A stretch of DNA of 64,000 bases, from NCBI GenBank assembly GCA_029222685.1, contig JARHVB010000038.1, positions 1 to 64,000 on the forward strand, read 5' to 3'. Numbering within the stretch: the first letter of the stretch is position 1; every line of letters starts with the position of its first letter. Positions 19,927 through 29,629 of the stretch are shown here, piece after piece. The position numbers and the translations under genes were made by a program. The DNA is from Terripilifer ovatus (lineage in GTDB: Bacteria; Pseudomonadota; Alphaproteobacteria; Rhizobiales; Beijerinckiaceae). The notes under the pieces were generated by a model. It did not search any database. It was not told the origin of the DNA and was given only the letters and a program-made list of their open reading frames with translations.

Positions 19927-20675
19927 CACAGCACTCCGGCTTCGTCTTTGAGTTTGGCAACGAGTTCAGCGACGGTCTTGACCTTGACGCCGGCTTTGCG
20001 GCCGGCGGGCTCGCTGGTCTTCAGCACCTTGAGGCGCGGCGCGATATCGACGCCGTAATCAGCCGCTGTCTTTTCGTCGATGGGCTTTTTCTTCGCCTTC
20101 ATGATGTTGGGCAGCGAGGCATAGCGCGGCTCGTTGAGGCGCAGGTCCGTCGTCACCACCGCCGGCAGTTTCAGCGCCACGGTCTGCAGGCCGCCGTCGA
20201 CCTCGCGCGTCACATCGACCGTGCCGTCGCCGATCACGACTTTCGAGGCAAAGGTGCCCTGGCTCCAGCCGAGCAGGGCGGCGAGCATCTGGCCGGTCTG
20301 GTTGCTGTCGTCGTCGATCGCCTGCTTGCCGAGAATGACGAGGCCGGGCTGTTCGGCTTCGATGACGCCCTTCAGAATCTTGGCGACAGCGAGCGGTTCG
20401 ACGATGCCGTCCGCCTTCACCAGAATGCCGCGGTCGGCGCCCATGGCGAGACCGGTGCGGATGGTCTCGCTGGCCTGCGCCGGGCCGATCGAGACGACGA
20501 CGACTTCCGTGGCCTTGCCGGCTTCCTTCAGGCGCAGCGCCTCTTCGATGGCGATCTCATCGAAGGGGTTCATCGACATTTTCACATTGGTCAGTTCGAC
20601 GCCGCTGCCGTCCGCCTTGACGCGAACCTTGACGTTGTAATCGACCACGCGCTTTGCGGGCACGATGATTTTCAT
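19926..20675 (-). CDS. etfB: Electron transfer flavoprotein subunit beta
   Basis: This 249-residue AMP-binding partner of EtfA starts [14 protein letters not shown]. It contains [20 protein letters not shown]-containing nucleotide loops and the recognition loop region [20 protein letters not shown], where acyl-CoA dehydrogenases dock. Twenty-two upstream in-frame codons are rejected because the conserved N-terminus begins at the ATG at 20675. It overlaps etfA by one base and heads the probable etfBA-hbd unit. Confidence 0.96.
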   Translation of the reverse strand: MKIIVPAKRVVDYNVKVRVKADGSGVELTNVKMSMNPFDEIAIEEALRLKEAGKATEVVVVSIGPAQASETIRTGLAMGADRGILVKADGIVEPLAVAKILKGVIEAEQPGLVILGKQAIDDDSNQTGQMLAALLGWSQGTFASKVVIGDGTVDVTREVDGGLQTVALKLPAVVTTDLRLNEPRYASLPNIMKAKKKPIDEKTAADYGVDIAPRLKVLKTSEPAGRKAGVKVKTVAELVAKLKDEAGVL

Positions 20676-20792
20676 GTCGCGCTTACTCCTCGGGCAGCTT
20701 TCAGGACCATTGCGGGTGTCGTAATTGCGGCTAAGGGGCAAGTCAACGCGGCTGGCAGGGTCCCTGTTATTCTGGCTGCCGCCATGCGCAAA

Positions 20793-21482
20793 CTAGGCGG
20801 TTCGCGTGCCGAACAGGGGCACTTCGGGACGTTTCAACAGGGGCGTCAGCAGTGCGCCGGTGGCAATTCCGCCGACATGCGCCCACCAGCCGACTTCCGG
20901 ATCGCTGCTGAACAGGGCCGAGCCGATCTGCAAGGTGATCCAGGCCAGGATGACGTAGAGCGCGGCGATCGAAATCGGCAGCCAGGCAAACGCCAGCCCG
21001 AACACATGCACGCGCGGATACAGCATCAGATACGCGACGACGACGCCGGAAATGGCGCCTGACGCGCCGATCAGCGGCGATTGCGAGTTCTGCCGCACCA
21101 GCGCGAACAGCAGTGCGCCGGCAATTCCGCAAACCAGATAAAAAATGGTGAAGCGCAGCGAACCCATGGCGTCCTCGACATTGTCGCCGAAAACCCAGAG
21201 GAACAGCATATTGCCGAGAAGGTGAAAAAATCCGCTATGCAGGAAGATGCCGGTGAAGAAGGTCAGCACGCCGGGGACCAGCGCGATCGACGGGTCGATC
21301 TTGGCCGAGCCGAACACGACGGCGGGGATCATGCCGAGCACCACGTCGATGCGGTTCTCGTTGCCGAGCAGGCCGCTGGCGACAAGCAGGTACATCAGCA
21401 CGTTCAGGCCGAGGATCACGTAGGTCGCGTTGGGGTGCTTCATGAATCGCAGCGCGACGCCATCATAGAGCGGGATGAACAC
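20793..21482 (-). CDS. Rhomboid family intramembrane serine protease
   Basis: This 229-residue inner-membrane protease has about six transmembrane helices. The catalytic Ser is in GASGAISG and the catalytic His in WWAHVGGIATG; SGFFHLLGNMLFLWVFGDNVEDA carries the conserved HxxxN-type helix, partly shown. The start is GTG, giving MFIPLYDGVALRF. It precedes the cobalamin adenosyltransferase gene in position but is downstream of it in transcription (both minus, 34-base gap), so they may share a transcript. Substrates unknown. Confidence 0.93.
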   Translation of the reverse strand: MFIPLYDGVALRFMKHPNATYVILGLNVLMYLLVASGLLGNENRIDVVLGMIPAVVFGSAKIDPSIALVPGVLTFFTGIFLHSGFFHLLGNMLFLWVFGDNVEDAMGSLRFTIFYLVCGIAGALLFALVRQNSQSPLIGASGAISGVVVAYLMLYPRVHVFGLAFAWLPISIAALYVILAWITLQIGSALFSSDPEVGWWAHVGGIATGALLTPLLKRPEVPLFGTRTA

Positions 21483-21516
21483 GGGGCCTCCGGGCCGCAG
21501 GGAAAGATGCGACAGC

Positions 21517-22098
21517 CTACCTGTTCCCGCCCGGCGTCCACAAGACGTCGCCCTTGGCCTTCCAGTTGCAGTAGCGCGAGGCGACGAAGAGCAGGTCGGA
21601 GAGGCGGTTGACGTATTTGAGCGCCGGCGCGCCGACCACTTCGCCGGGCTGGGCGGCGAGCTGCACCATCAGGCGCTCGGCGCGGCGGCAGACGGTGCGC
21701 GACACGTGCAGCGCGGCTGCCGTCCTGGTGCCGCCGGGCAGCACGAAGGAGCGCAGCGGTTCGAGATGGCGGTTGAGGTCGTCGATCTCGGTCTCGAGCC
21801 TGTCGACCTGCGTCTGGATGATGCGCAACGGTTCGTAGCCGAGATCCTTGTCTGTTGCCGGGGTACAGAGATCGGCGCCGAGGTCGAAGAGATCGTTCTG
21901 AATGCGGCCGAGCATGGCGTCGAGCGCCGCGTCTTCCTCGATCGCCGAGAGACGGGCGATGCCGAGCGTCGCATTGGTCTCGTCGACGGTGCCGAAGGCC
22001 TCGATGCGCAGATCATATTTGGCGCGGCGTTCGCCGTCGCCGAGCGCGGTCGTGCCGTCGTCGCCGGTGCGCGTGTAGATGCGGTTGAGAACGACCAT
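21517..22098 (-). CDS. Cob(I)yrinic acid a,c-diamide / cobalamin adenosyltransferase, PduO type
   Basis: This 193-residue ATP:corrinoid adenosyltransferase makes adenosylcobalamin. The ATP site is the N-terminal RIYTRTGDDGTTALGDG. Later motifs include DLGADLCTP, LPGGT and CRRAERLMVQL. In an organism using the ethylmalonyl-CoA or methylmalonyl-CoA route this supplies coenzyme B12 to the mutases, which fits the acyl-CoA dehydrogenase and ETF genes in this window; that link is inference. It lies 11 bases after the HIG1 gene. Confidence 0.93.
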   Translation of the reverse strand: MVVLNRIYTRTGDDGTTALGDGERRAKYDLRIEAFGTVDETNATLGIARLSAIEEDAALDAMLGRIQNDLFDLGADLCTPATDKDLGYEPLRIIQTQVDRLETEIDDLNRHLEPLRSFVLPGGTRTAAALHVSRTVCRRAERLMVQLAAQPGEVVGAPALKYVNRLSDLLFVASRYCNWKAKGDVLWTPGGNR

Positions 22099-22109
22099 TC
22101 AGATTTCCC

Positions 22110-22295
22110 TCAGCCCCTGAACCACAATACCGCCATGACGATGATGATCGCCACGAATTGCAGGCCGACCCGCCAGCGCATCAAGGTCTGCGACCGGTTC
22201 GGATTGTTGCCGCGCATCATGTTGACGAGGCCGGCGACAAGCACAAGGGCGACGGCCGCGATGGCCACGCCGGGAAGCAGATTGGATACGCTCAT
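22110..22295 (-). CDS. HIG1-domain twin transmembrane protein
   Basis: This 61-residue inner-membrane protein has two helices (NLLPGVAIAAVALVLVAGLV and LQFVAIIIVMAVLWF) joined by a basic loop, NMMRGNNPNRSQTLMRWR. That layout is the HIG1 fold. Bacterial members are small relatives of the mitochondrial respiratory supercomplex factors, so a link to cytochrome oxidase is plausible but unproven. It is probably co-transcribed with the adenosyltransferase gene 11 bases downstream. Confidence 0.85.
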   Translation of the reverse strand: MSVSNLLPGVAIAAVALVLVAGLVNMMRGNNPNRSQTLMRWRVGLQFVAIIIVMAVLWFRG

Positions 22296-22382
22296 CGTTT
22301 GCGGTGCTTTCAGTTCGTTTGACGTGCGGTCTTCGCAGCGTGCGATGCCGGACTTGCAGCAAAGCGCGTGGCGGCGAAAGCC

Positions 22383-25073
22383 TCAATAACGTCGCAGCAG
22401 CCGTTCCAGATAATCGAGTTCCTCCCGCGGCCGGGTCGGGTCGCCGAGCCGCTTGCGCAATTCCTCGAGTACGCGCTGGGCGCGCTGGGCGGCCGGCACG
22501 CCGAGCGGATCGTAGCGGCTGCGGGAATTGTCGTTGCGGTCATGGGATTCGCGGCCGAGCGGATCGGGATTGGCGGAATCACGGCCGCGCTGGCCGGGGC
22601 CGTTGGGATCGCCCGGCCCGCCGGATTGCTCGCCGGGCTGGCCGCCCTGCTGCTGCATCTGCTGGGCCAGCGATTGCGCGCCGCGCCGAAGGCCTTCGAG
22701 CGCCTTGCCCTGGGAGTCGACGGCCTTGCCCTTGCCCTCGCCGGTCCCTTCGCCGAGTTGCTGCTCGGCATCGTCCATGGCGCCTTCGGCGTCACCGAAA
22801 CCCTGCTCCGGCGGCATGCCCATGTCGCGCATGCGCTTCTGCAATTCCTGCAATTGCTTGCGCAGCGCCTCCTGGCGCTGCTGCAGCCCTTGCGAATTGT
22901 CGCCGCTCTGGTTGTCGGCGCTGTCCTGGTCGTCGTCGCCCTGATCGTCGCCCTGGTCCTGCTGCCCCGGTTGTCGTTGTCCCTGCTGCCGTTGTCCTTG
23001 CTGGCGCTGGCCCTGCTGATTGCGCTGACGCTGGCTGCGCTGCGACCTTTGCTGGTTGCGCTGGCTTTCGCGGAAGGTCTGGTCGCGCAATTCCTGCTGG
23101 TCGCGCATCATCTGGTCGAGCTGGTTGAGGGCGCGGTTCATTTCGCGCTGCGCCGAATTCTGCTGATTCTGACGGCGCGCCGTCTGCAGGTTCTCGAGCA
23201 GGTTCTGCAATTGATCGAGCATGCGCTGGGCGTCGGCCATATTGCCCGAGCGCGCCATGTCCTCCATGCGGTCGAGCATGGAGCGCAGGTCCTGCGGCGT
23301 GATGTAGCGCGTGTTCGGATCGGGCCGCTGATTGTCGGCCTGCTGATCCTGGTTGTTCTGGTCGCGCATCTGGCGTTCGGCGAGTTCCTGCATGAACTTG
23401 TCGAGCGCGGCGCGCATCTGGTCCATCAGCTTGCGCAGTTCCTCATCGGACGCGCCGCGGTTCATCGCGTCGCGCAGGGCCTGCTGCGCGGCGCGCAGAT
23501 CGCGCTCGGCGGAGGAGAGATCGCCCTCCTCCAGCTGCAGCGCCATTTCCCACATCAGGTCGGCGGTCTCGCGCAACTGGTCGTCGTTGCGCGCCATCTG
23601 CAGGCGCTTGAGAATGGCCTGCAGGCCGAGGTAGGGACCGGCGCCGGTCTGGAACCGCTCGGGGTCGATCATCAGGGCTTCGATCGCAGTCGAGACTCTC
23701 TTGCGGTCGTCGGGCGAGAAGACGAGATTGCGGCGCTGTTCGACGAGTGCGCGCGCCAGCGGTTTGACGAAGGTGCGCTGCGGCAGCACGATCTGTTTGG
23801 GCTCGCTGCGGCCGATATTTCCGGCCTCGTCGCGGGCGGTCAATGTCATGGTAACACGGGCGCCGGCCCAGGGATGTTCGGAGAGATCGCCGGTGGTCTC
23901 GCCATCGCCGAGGCCGCCCGGGCCCGAGGCCAGCGCCAGCGGCATTTTCGGCGGATCGACCAGGGTGCGGCCGGTGACCGGCTTGCCGCGCAGGATCGGA
24001 TCCTTGAATTCGGCCTCGGCGCCGACGACGCCGTAATCGTCCTCGATCTTGTAGGCCAAGGTCATCGAACCGCGGGCATTGCTCTTGATGTCGCCCTTCA
24101 GGGTGATGACCGGGGCGCGGTCGGGAATGGCGACGATGTCGAAGGTCGCGACCGTGCTGCCGAGCCGGCGCAGGGTCAGCTTGCCGTCGCCGTTCAGGGT
24201 CCAGCGCTTTTCGGCATCGGTCTTCGTCGCTGCCGGCTTTACGGTAGCGTCCTTGGCGGCGCCGTCCTTTGTAGCCGCATCTTCAGGCTTGCTCTCGACG
24301 ATGCCGCCGCTGATCTCGGCGGTAACGCCGGCGCCTTCCGACGCGCGCATGATGACGAACGAGCCGGCCGGCGCTTCGACCCGTTGCGACTTGTCCCTGG
24401 GCTGGGCGCCCGTCTCGTCGCGCAGGCGCAGCACCTGCGGGGCGCGGCCGGTATAGGGCGGCGGATCGATCCAGGCATCGAGCCGGTAGCCCTGCGAGAT
24501 CGAGCCTGCGGCGTTGAAATCGAAGGCGGCCAGCAGGCGCGCGTATTTCTCCGGGCCCGCCACGAAGGCGGCGGCGACGAGGGCGATCAGCAGGCCGCCG
24601 CGCACGGCGTAGCGATCGAGCAGAGGCACGCCGGGCGAGGGCGCGGCGATCTTCAACTGGCTGGCGACGGCCTCGGCGCGCTGCTTGTGCAACCGCCACA
24701 GGGCGGCGGTGGCCGGATCGGCGCCGGCATTGGCAAGCTGGTCGTCGAGGGTGGTGGCGGGCCGGTGCGGCAGCCCCGAATCGCGGTCGATGCGGCCGAG
24801 CGAGGCGGCCCGCGATGGCAGCCGGAAGCGGGCGATGTAGACGAGCGGCGCCAGCAGAAGGGCGGCGGCGATGACAAGCCCGGCGATACGTCCCGTGCGC
24901 GGCAGGTAAAGCCAGAGCCCCAGCCAGGAGACGGTCAGGAAGAGGGCAACGACGCCGAGCACGACGACAATCGCCGGCCAGAGCTTTTCCCATGACAGCG
25001 CGAATTGCGCGCCGCGGGCGAGCCGCTCGAGGCGAAGCGTCAGTTTTTCCGGCGGATGCGTCGGGTCCGGCAA
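22383..25073 (-). CDS. DUF4175 / TIGR02302-type protein
   Basis: This large protein of about 896 residues is confined to alphaproteobacteria and of unknown function. Two to three membrane helices lie near the N-terminus (LWPAIVVVLGVVALFLTV, then IAGLVIAAALLLAPLVYI, and one near 160). A long periplasmic-type beta-rich region follows. The last third is Gln/Arg/Asp-rich low complexity with QRQQGQRQQGQRQPGQQDQ repeats and coiled-coil propensity. Two TTG codons compete for the start. The second (25073) is six bases from an AGGAG, whereas the first touches it, so 25073 is chosen. The composition suggests an envelope or peptidoglycan-associated role, but this is not shown. Confidence 0.85.
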   Translation of the reverse strand: MPDPTHPPEKLTLRLERLARGAQFALSWEKLWPAIVVVLGVVALFLTVSWLGLWLYLPRTGRIAGLVIAAALLLAPLVYIARFRLPSRAASLGRIDRDSGLPHRPATTLDDQLANAGADPATAALWRLHKQRAEAVASQLKIAAPSPGVPLLDRYAVRGGLLIALVAAAFVAGPEKYARLLAAFDFNAAGSISQGYRLDAWIDPPPYTGRAPQVLRLRDETGAQPRDKSQRVEAPAGSFVIMRASEGAGVTAEISGGIVESKPEDAATKDGAAKDATVKPAATKTDAEKRWTLNGDGKLTLRRLGSTVATFDIVAIPDRAPVITLKGDIKSNARGSMTLAYKIEDDYGVVGAEAEFKDPILRGKPVTGRTLVDPPKMPLALASGPGGLGDGETTGDLSEHPWAGARVTMTLTARDEAGNIGRSEPKQIVLPQRTFVKPLARALVEQRRNLVFSPDDRKRVSTAIEALMIDPERFQTGAGPYLGLQAILKRLQMARNDDQLRETADLMWEMALQLEEGDLSSAERDLRAAQQALRDAMNRGASDEELRKLMDQMRAALDKFMQELAERQMRDQNNQDQQADNQRPDPNTRYITPQDLRSMLDRMEDMARSGNMADAQRMLDQLQNLLENLQTARRQNQQNSAQREMNRALNQLDQMMRDQQELRDQTFRESQRNQQRSQRSQRQRNQQGQRQQGQRQQGQRQPGQQDQGDDQGDDDQDSADNQSGDNSQGLQQRQEALRKQLQELQKRMRDMGMPPEQGFGDAEGAMDDAEQQLGEGTGEGKGKAVDSQGKALEGLRRGAQSLAQQMQQQGGQPGEQSGGPGDPNGPGQRGRDSANPDPLGRESHDRNDNSRSRYDPLGVPAAQRAQRVLEELRKRLGDPTRPREELDYLERLLRRY

Positions 25074-25206
25074 TCGCAACTCCTGAACGCGGCTTCAGCC
25101 GCGTGTCACCAAGTCAACATGTGCAGGCTAACATGCGTGTTGGCGAAATCATATCAATAGTGGGCGAATGGCGTGAATGTGTTCGCAACATCGCCTTTGC
25201 GAGGCA

Positions 25207-26481
25207 TTACGCCAGCCAGTCCGGCACCCTGTCGAGGCCGATCAGCTCTTCGTAGCTCTGGCGTGGCCGCACCACGGCCCAGCGGTCGCGCTCGACGAGC
25301 ACTTCGGGCACCAGCAGGCGCGAATTATAGGTGCCGGCCTGGACCGCGCCATAGGCGCCGGCCGACAGGACCGCCAGCATGTCGCCGGGCTGCAGCGGCG
25401 GCAGCTTCCGGTTGAGCGCCAGATAATCGCCGGTCTCGCAGACCGGACCGACCACGTCGGCGGTGATCGTCTCGGCATGCTTGCCCGGCTCGAGCACCGG
25501 CAGGACCCGGTGATAGGCGTGATAGAGCGTCGGCCGGATGAGGTCGTTCATGGCGCCGTCGACGATGACGAAGGTCTTGCCGTCGCCGTGCTTCACATAA
25601 AGCACGCTGGTGACGAGCACGCCGGCATTGCCGACGAGAAAGCGGCCCGGCTCGAACACCAGCTTGCAGCCCAGATTGTGGGTGTGCTTGCGGACCACCG
25701 CGGCATATTTTTCCGGGTGCTCTTCGTCGGCGAGATCGTTCCTGCGATAGGCGATGCCGAGGCCGCCGCCGAGATCGACGTGATCGATGGCATGGCCGTC
25801 GCTGCGCAGCGTCCGCACGAAGTCGGTCAGAAGCGCGAAGGCTTCGTCGAACGGTTCCATATCGGTGATCTGCGAGCCGATATGCATGTCGATGCCGCTC
25901 ACCGAGAGACCGGGCATCTGCGCGGCGCGCGCATAAACCTCCCGCGCGTGGATGATCGGAATGCCGAACTTGTTTTCCGACTTGCCGGTGGAGATCTTTT
26001 CGTGCGTCCTGGCGTCGACATTCGGATTGACCCGCAGCGAGATGCGCGCCGTCTGCTTCTTCGATGTTGCGATCTGCGAGATCGCCTCGAGCTCCGGCTC
26101 GGATTCGACGTTGAAGCAGAAGATGCCGACATCGAGCGCCAGCGCGATCTCCGCCGCCGTCTTGCCGACGCCGGAGAAGGTGATCCTGCTGCCCGGCACG
26201 CCGGCGGCAAGCGCGCGGCGCAGCTCGCCTTCGGAGACGACATCCATGCCGGCGCCAAGGCGCGCCAGGGTCTTCAGGATCGCTTGGTTGGAATTGGCCT
26301 TCATGGCGTAGCAGACGAGCGCGTCGGTGCCGGCGAAGGCGCGGGTGAAGGCGTTGTAGCGTTGCGTTATGGCCGCGGTCGAATAGCAATAGAACGGCGT
26401 CGCCACATCCTTTGCGATGTCACGCAGGTCGACGTTCTCGGCGCGCAGCGCGCCGCCGGCATAGTGAAACTCAGTCATCAA
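25207..26481 (-). CDS. lysA: Diaminopimelate decarboxylase
   Basis: This 424-residue PLP enzyme converts meso-diaminopimelate to lysine, the last step of lysine synthesis. The PLP lysine is in CYAMKANSN. The glycine-rich phosphate loop is DLGGGLGIAYR, EPGRFLVGNAG holds substrate contacts, and the second-subunit cysteine motif reads GPVCETGDYLA. The gene order argH-lptM-lysA is common in Rhizobiales. ATG 26481 is the first start and matches the usual N-terminus MTEFHYAGG. Confidence 0.96.
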   Translation of the reverse strand: MMTEFHYAGGALRAENVDLRDIAKDVATPFYCYSTAAITQRYNAFTRAFAGTDALVCYAMKANSNQAILKTLARLGAGMDVVSEGELRRALAAGVPGSRITFSGVGKTAAEIALALDVGIFCFNVESEPELEAISQIATSKKQTARISLRVNPNVDARTHEKISTGKSENKFGIPIIHAREVYARAAQMPGLSVSGIDMHIGSQITDMEPFDEAFALLTDFVRTLRSDGHAIDHVDLGGGLGIAYRRNDLADEEHPEKYAAVVRKHTHNLGCKLVFEPGRFLVGNAGVLVTSVLYVKHGDGKTFVIVDGAMNDLIRPTLYHAYHRVLPVLEPGKHAETITADVVGPVCETGDYLALNRKLPPLQPGDMLAVLSAGAYGAVQAGTYNSRLLVPEVLVERDRWAVVRPRQSYEELIGLDRVPDWLA

Positions 26482-26577
26482 GCTAAATTCTCAAAGCCAA
26501 ATTCACCTGGCAGGCAAATTCTCTCGGCGGGCAGATCCTTTTGGGGGCTTGCAGGCCATCCCGCAAAGCAGGTTGCG

Positions 26578-26817
26578 TCACAGCAGGGGGTCGAGAACGA
26601 ACGGTTCTTTCGACGGCACGATGACTTTGGGTTTTGACGATGGAGCGCCCGGCGAGAAAGTGGTCGGCGGTGCGTTCTCGGCGGGACGGGCGGCGGGCGT
26701 GGTGCCGCCGGTTGGAACCTCGAGCGCGCCGCGGCGTCCGCAGGCCGACAGGCCGAAGGCGAGGGTGACGGCGAGCGCCAAAGCCAGATACGGGCGCAGA
26801 TGCGATCTCGTGTTCAA
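26578..26817 (-). CDS. lptM: LptM-like small lipoprotein
   Basis: This precursor of 79 residues has a signal peptide and lipobox LSAC at about residue 25, followed by CGRRGALEVP, typical of the LptM (formerly YifL) family that helps the LptD/E translocon mature at the outer membrane. The remainder is Pro/Ala-rich and probably disordered. The frame is open further upstream, but a TTG at 26817 with GGAG six bases before it gives the right length and a proper signal peptide. It lies between argH and lysA, a conserved setting. Confidence 0.82.
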   Translation of the reverse strand: MNTRSHLRPYLALALAVTLAFGLSACGRRGALEVPTGGTTPAARPAENAPPTTFSPGAPSSKPKVIVPSKEPFVLDPLL

Positions 26818-26906
26818 TGCAATCTCCGGACTCGGCACGTCTTCTACCTGATGCGGCGGCGATGACGTTGCCGGTGTTGAATATGCGTCGTTTCGCCGCA
26901 TGATTG

Positions 26907-28286
26907 CTATCCCAATCTGCCAAGCCAGGCCTGCGCCTGCTGGCGGACGTTTTGCGGCGATGTTCCACCATAAGACGTGCGGCTCTCGACCGAGTTGACG
27001 ACGCCGAGCACAGTGAGGACGTCGGCGGTGATGCGCGGCTCGACGGCCTGCATCTCGGCGAGCGGCAGATCCTCCAGCCCGACACCTTTCGTCGACGCCA
27101 GCTTGACCAGCGAGCCCGTCACGTGATGGGCCTCGCGGAACGGCATTTTCAGGGTGCGCACCAGCCAGTCGGCAAGATCGGTCGCGGTCGCATAGCCGGC
27201 GCCAGCGGCCGCCTGCATGCGCGCCGTGTCCGGCGTCATGTCGCCTACCATGCCGGTCATCGCGGCGACGCAGAGCGACAGGGTGTGCAGGGCGTCAAAC
27301 GTGCCTTCCTTGTCTTCCTGCATGTCCTTGGAATAGGCGAGCGGCAGGCCCTTCATCGTCATCAGCAGCGCATTGAGCGCGCCGATGACCCTGCCCGTCT
27401 TGCCGCGCACCAGTTCGGCGGCATCGGGATTGCGCTTCTGCGGCATGATCGACGAACCGGTGGTGAATTTGTCGGACAGGCGCACGAAACCGAACTGCGG
27501 CGTCGTCCACAGCACAATTTCCTCGGCGAAGCGCGACAGGTGCACGGCGCAGAGCGCCGCGGCCGACAGGGTCTCGATGACGAAATCGCGGTCGGCGACG
27601 CTGTCGAGGGAATTAGCGGTCGGCCGGTCGAAGCCGAGCGAGGCGGCGGTCGCCTGGCGATCGATGGGGAACGAGGTGCCGGCGAGCGCGGCTGCGCCGA
27701 GCGGGCATTCGTTCAGCCTGCGCCGGGCATCGGTCAATCTGCCGCGGTCGCGCGCCAGCATCTCCACATAGGCGAGCAGATGGTGGCCGAAGGTGACCGG
27801 CTGGGCCGATTGCAGATGGGTGAAGCCGGGCATGACGGCGGCTGCGAATTCCACCGCCCGGGTCGCGAGCGCCTTCTGCAAGCCTTTGATCTGGCTGTCG
27901 ATCTCGTCGATGGCGTCGCGCACCCAGAGGCGGAAGTCGAGCGCCACCTGGTCATTGCGCGAGCGCGCCGTGTGCAGCCGGCCGGCCGCCGGCCCGATCA
28001 GCGCCGCCAGCCGCGATTCGACATTCATATGAATGTCCTCGAGTTCGCGCGAGAACGTGAACGTTCCGGCCTCGATTTCGGCTTTTACCTGGTCTAGACC
28101 GGTGGAAATCGCCTCGGCGTCGGCATTTGTGAGGATTCCGGCCTTGGCCAACATGGAAACATGCGCTTTCGACCCGGCAATGTCCTGGGCGGCGAACCGG
28201 TAGTCGAAGCCGATCGAAGCGTTGATCTCTTCCATGATGGCGTCGGGGCCGGTCTCGAAGCGGCCGCCCCACATCTTGTTGCTCAT
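26907..28286 (-). CDS. argH: Argininosuccinate lyase
   Basis: This 459-residue homotetrameric enzyme of the fumarase/aspartase superfamily splits argininosuccinate into arginine and fumarate. The signature loop [12 protein letters not shown] is present, with [12 protein letters not shown] (catalytic region) and [20 protein letters not shown]. It starts [10 protein letters not shown]. It is divergent from tlpA with only 40 bases between the start codons, and is followed by lptM and lysA. Confidence 0.97.
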   Translation of the reverse strand: MSNKMWGGRFETGPDAIMEEINASIGFDYRFAAQDIAGSKAHVSMLAKAGILTNADAEAISTGLDQVKAEIEAGTFTFSRELEDIHMNVESRLAALIGPAAGRLHTARSRNDQVALDFRLWVRDAIDEIDSQIKGLQKALATRAVEFAAAVMPGFTHLQSAQPVTFGHHLLAYVEMLARDRGRLTDARRRLNECPLGAAALAGTSFPIDRQATAASLGFDRPTANSLDSVADRDFVIETLSAAALCAVHLSRFAEEIVLWTTPQFGFVRLSDKFTTGSSIMPQKRNPDAAELVRGKTGRVIGALNALLMTMKGLPLAYSKDMQEDKEGTFDALHTLSLCVAAMTGMVGDMTPDTARMQAAAGAGYATATDLADWLVRTLKMPFREAHHVTGSLVKLASTKGVGLEDLPLAEMQAVEPRITADVLTVLGVVNSVESRTSYGGTSPQNVRQQAQAWLGRLG

Positions 28287-28326
28287 GTCACGCCTTTCGG
28301 ATCAAAACGCACGGGTCAAAACGCAA

Positions 28327-29013
28327 ATGGCTGAACTGGAAAACGACAGGTCCGGCGCCCTCGGCAAAAAGAGCGGGCCGTGGCGGTCCAGCCGGACTGT
28401 CGTGCTCGCGGGCGTCGCCTGCGCCGCCATTGCGGTTGTCCTATACGGGATACTGGCCACCGGCGGCAAGGAAACGACGAATTCCGATTGCGGATTGAGC
28501 GCCACCGCCATGGCCGACCTGCAGAAACTGGCGCAGGGCCATGTCGCCGGGCTGATGGTATCGAAAAAGCCGCAGCGTGCCACCGAGATCAGTTTCGACG
28601 GGGCGGACGGCACCCGCCGCAGTCTGTCCGACTTTCGTGGCAAGACCGTGCTGTTGAACCTGTGGGCGACCTGGTGCCTGCCCTGCCGGGCGGAAATGCC
28701 GGCCCTCGACCAGCTGCAGGCCAAGCGCGGCGGCAAGGACTTCGAGGTCGTGGCGGTCAATATCGACACCGCCCGGCTGGAAAAGCGCCAGGCCTTTCTC
28801 GACGAGGCCGGGGTGAAGACGCTGGCCTTCTACGCCGACCCGAAGGCGGCGGTGTTCCAGGTGCTGCGCCAGGCCGGCAAGGTCGTCGGTCTGCCGACGA
28901 CGATCCTGATCGATTCGCGCGGCTGCGAGCTCGGCGTCATGGCCGGTCCGGCGGAATGGGCCTCCGACGACGCGCTCTCGCTGATCCAGGCGGCGGCAGG
29001 GATAAAGTCCTAG
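28327..29013 (+). CDS. tlpA: Thiol:disulfide interchange protein TlpA
   Basis: This 228-residue membrane-anchored periplasmic thioredoxin-like reductant is known in Bradyrhizobium for cytochrome oxidase assembly. One N-terminal helix (TVVLAGVACAAIAVVLYGIL, residues 27-46) anchors it. The thioredoxin fold carries the active site WCLPC and the cis-proline loop VGLPTTILID. An unpaired-looking extra Cys pair (DCGLS near the N-terminus, and SRGCELG) is typical of TlpA. The ATG at 28327 avoids overlap with argH; upstream in-frame starts lie inside argH. Confidence 0.94.
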   Translation: MAELENDRSGALGKKSGPWRSSRTVVLAGVACAAIAVVLYGILATGGKETTNSDCGLSATAMADLQKLAQGHVAGLMVSKKPQRATEISFDGADGTRRSLSDFRGKTVLLNLWATWCLPCRAEMPALDQLQAKRGGKDFEVVAVNIDTARLEKRQAFLDEAGVKTLAFYADPKAAVFQVLRQAGKVVGLPTTILIDSRGCELGVMAGPAEWASDDALSLIQAAAGIKS

Positions 29014-29022
29014 ATTTCGGCC

Positions 29023-29081
29023 CCCATCCTCATCCGACCCTTGCTGCGCAAGGCCACCTTCTCCCGAGGAACGGGAGAAGG
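29023..29081. repeat. Family-B palindromic repeat, copy 2
   Basis: It consists of a lead segment (CCCCCATCCTCATCCGACCC, then TTGCTGCGCAAGGCCA) followed by the hairpin CCTTCTCCCG, AGGAA, CGGGAGAAGG at 29057-29081. It shares lead and hairpin with the copy at 58509-58563. It lies between tlpA and sdhC. Confidence 0.8.
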
Positions 29082-29187
29082 AAGTGCGCGTCGTCTTGGC
29101 ACCCGAGGCATGCCGACGGATGCATTGCGCGGTGCACACACTTCGATTACTGAAACCACGACGAATTTCAGACCGAAGGGGCCCGAC

Positions 29188-29601
29188 ATGGCCGATGCAA
29201 ATCCCAATCCCATGGCAAACGAAGCGCGGCGGCCGTTGTCGCCGCATCTGCAGGTCTACCGGCTCACCCTGACTATGTTTCTGTCTGGCGTGCATCGCGT
29301 CACCGGCATGGCGCTTTACCTGGGCACCCTGCTGCTCGCCTGGTGGCTGATCGCCGCCGCCTCGGACGCCAAATCCTTCGAAACCGTCTCGTGGGTGCTG
29401 ACCTCCATCATCGGCCGGCTCATCCTGTTCGGATTCACCTGCGCGCTGTTCACCCACATGATGGGCGGCATCCGTCACTTCATCTGGGACAGCGGCCGCG
29501 GCATGGAACATCCGCAGCGCGAATATCTGGCGCAGATGACGATCTGGGGCGGCCTCATCCTGAGCGTCGTCGTCTGGATCATTGCCTACGCCGTCCGCTG
29601 A
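29188..29601 (+). CDS. sdhC: Succinate dehydrogenase cytochrome b556 subunit
   Basis: This 137-residue membrane anchor of complex II carries three helices and helps bind heme b and ubiquinone. It shows RPLSPHLQVYRLTLTMFLSG and VHRVTGMAL, the SdhC signature, and the later heme-ligand region HMMGGIRHFIWD. ATG 29188 has GAAGGGG upstream; 49 upstream in-frame codons come from repeat DNA and are rejected. It heads sdhCDAB, with 28 bases to sdhD. Confidence 0.95.
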   Translation: MADANPNPMANEARRPLSPHLQVYRLTLTMFLSGVHRVTGMALYLGTLLLAWWLIAAASDAKSFETVSWVLTSIIGRLILFGFTCALFTHMMGGIRHFIWDSGRGMEHPQREYLAQMTIWGGLILSVVVWIIAYAVR

Positions 29602-29629
29602 GCCGATCTCGCCTTCGGGGAAAATCATC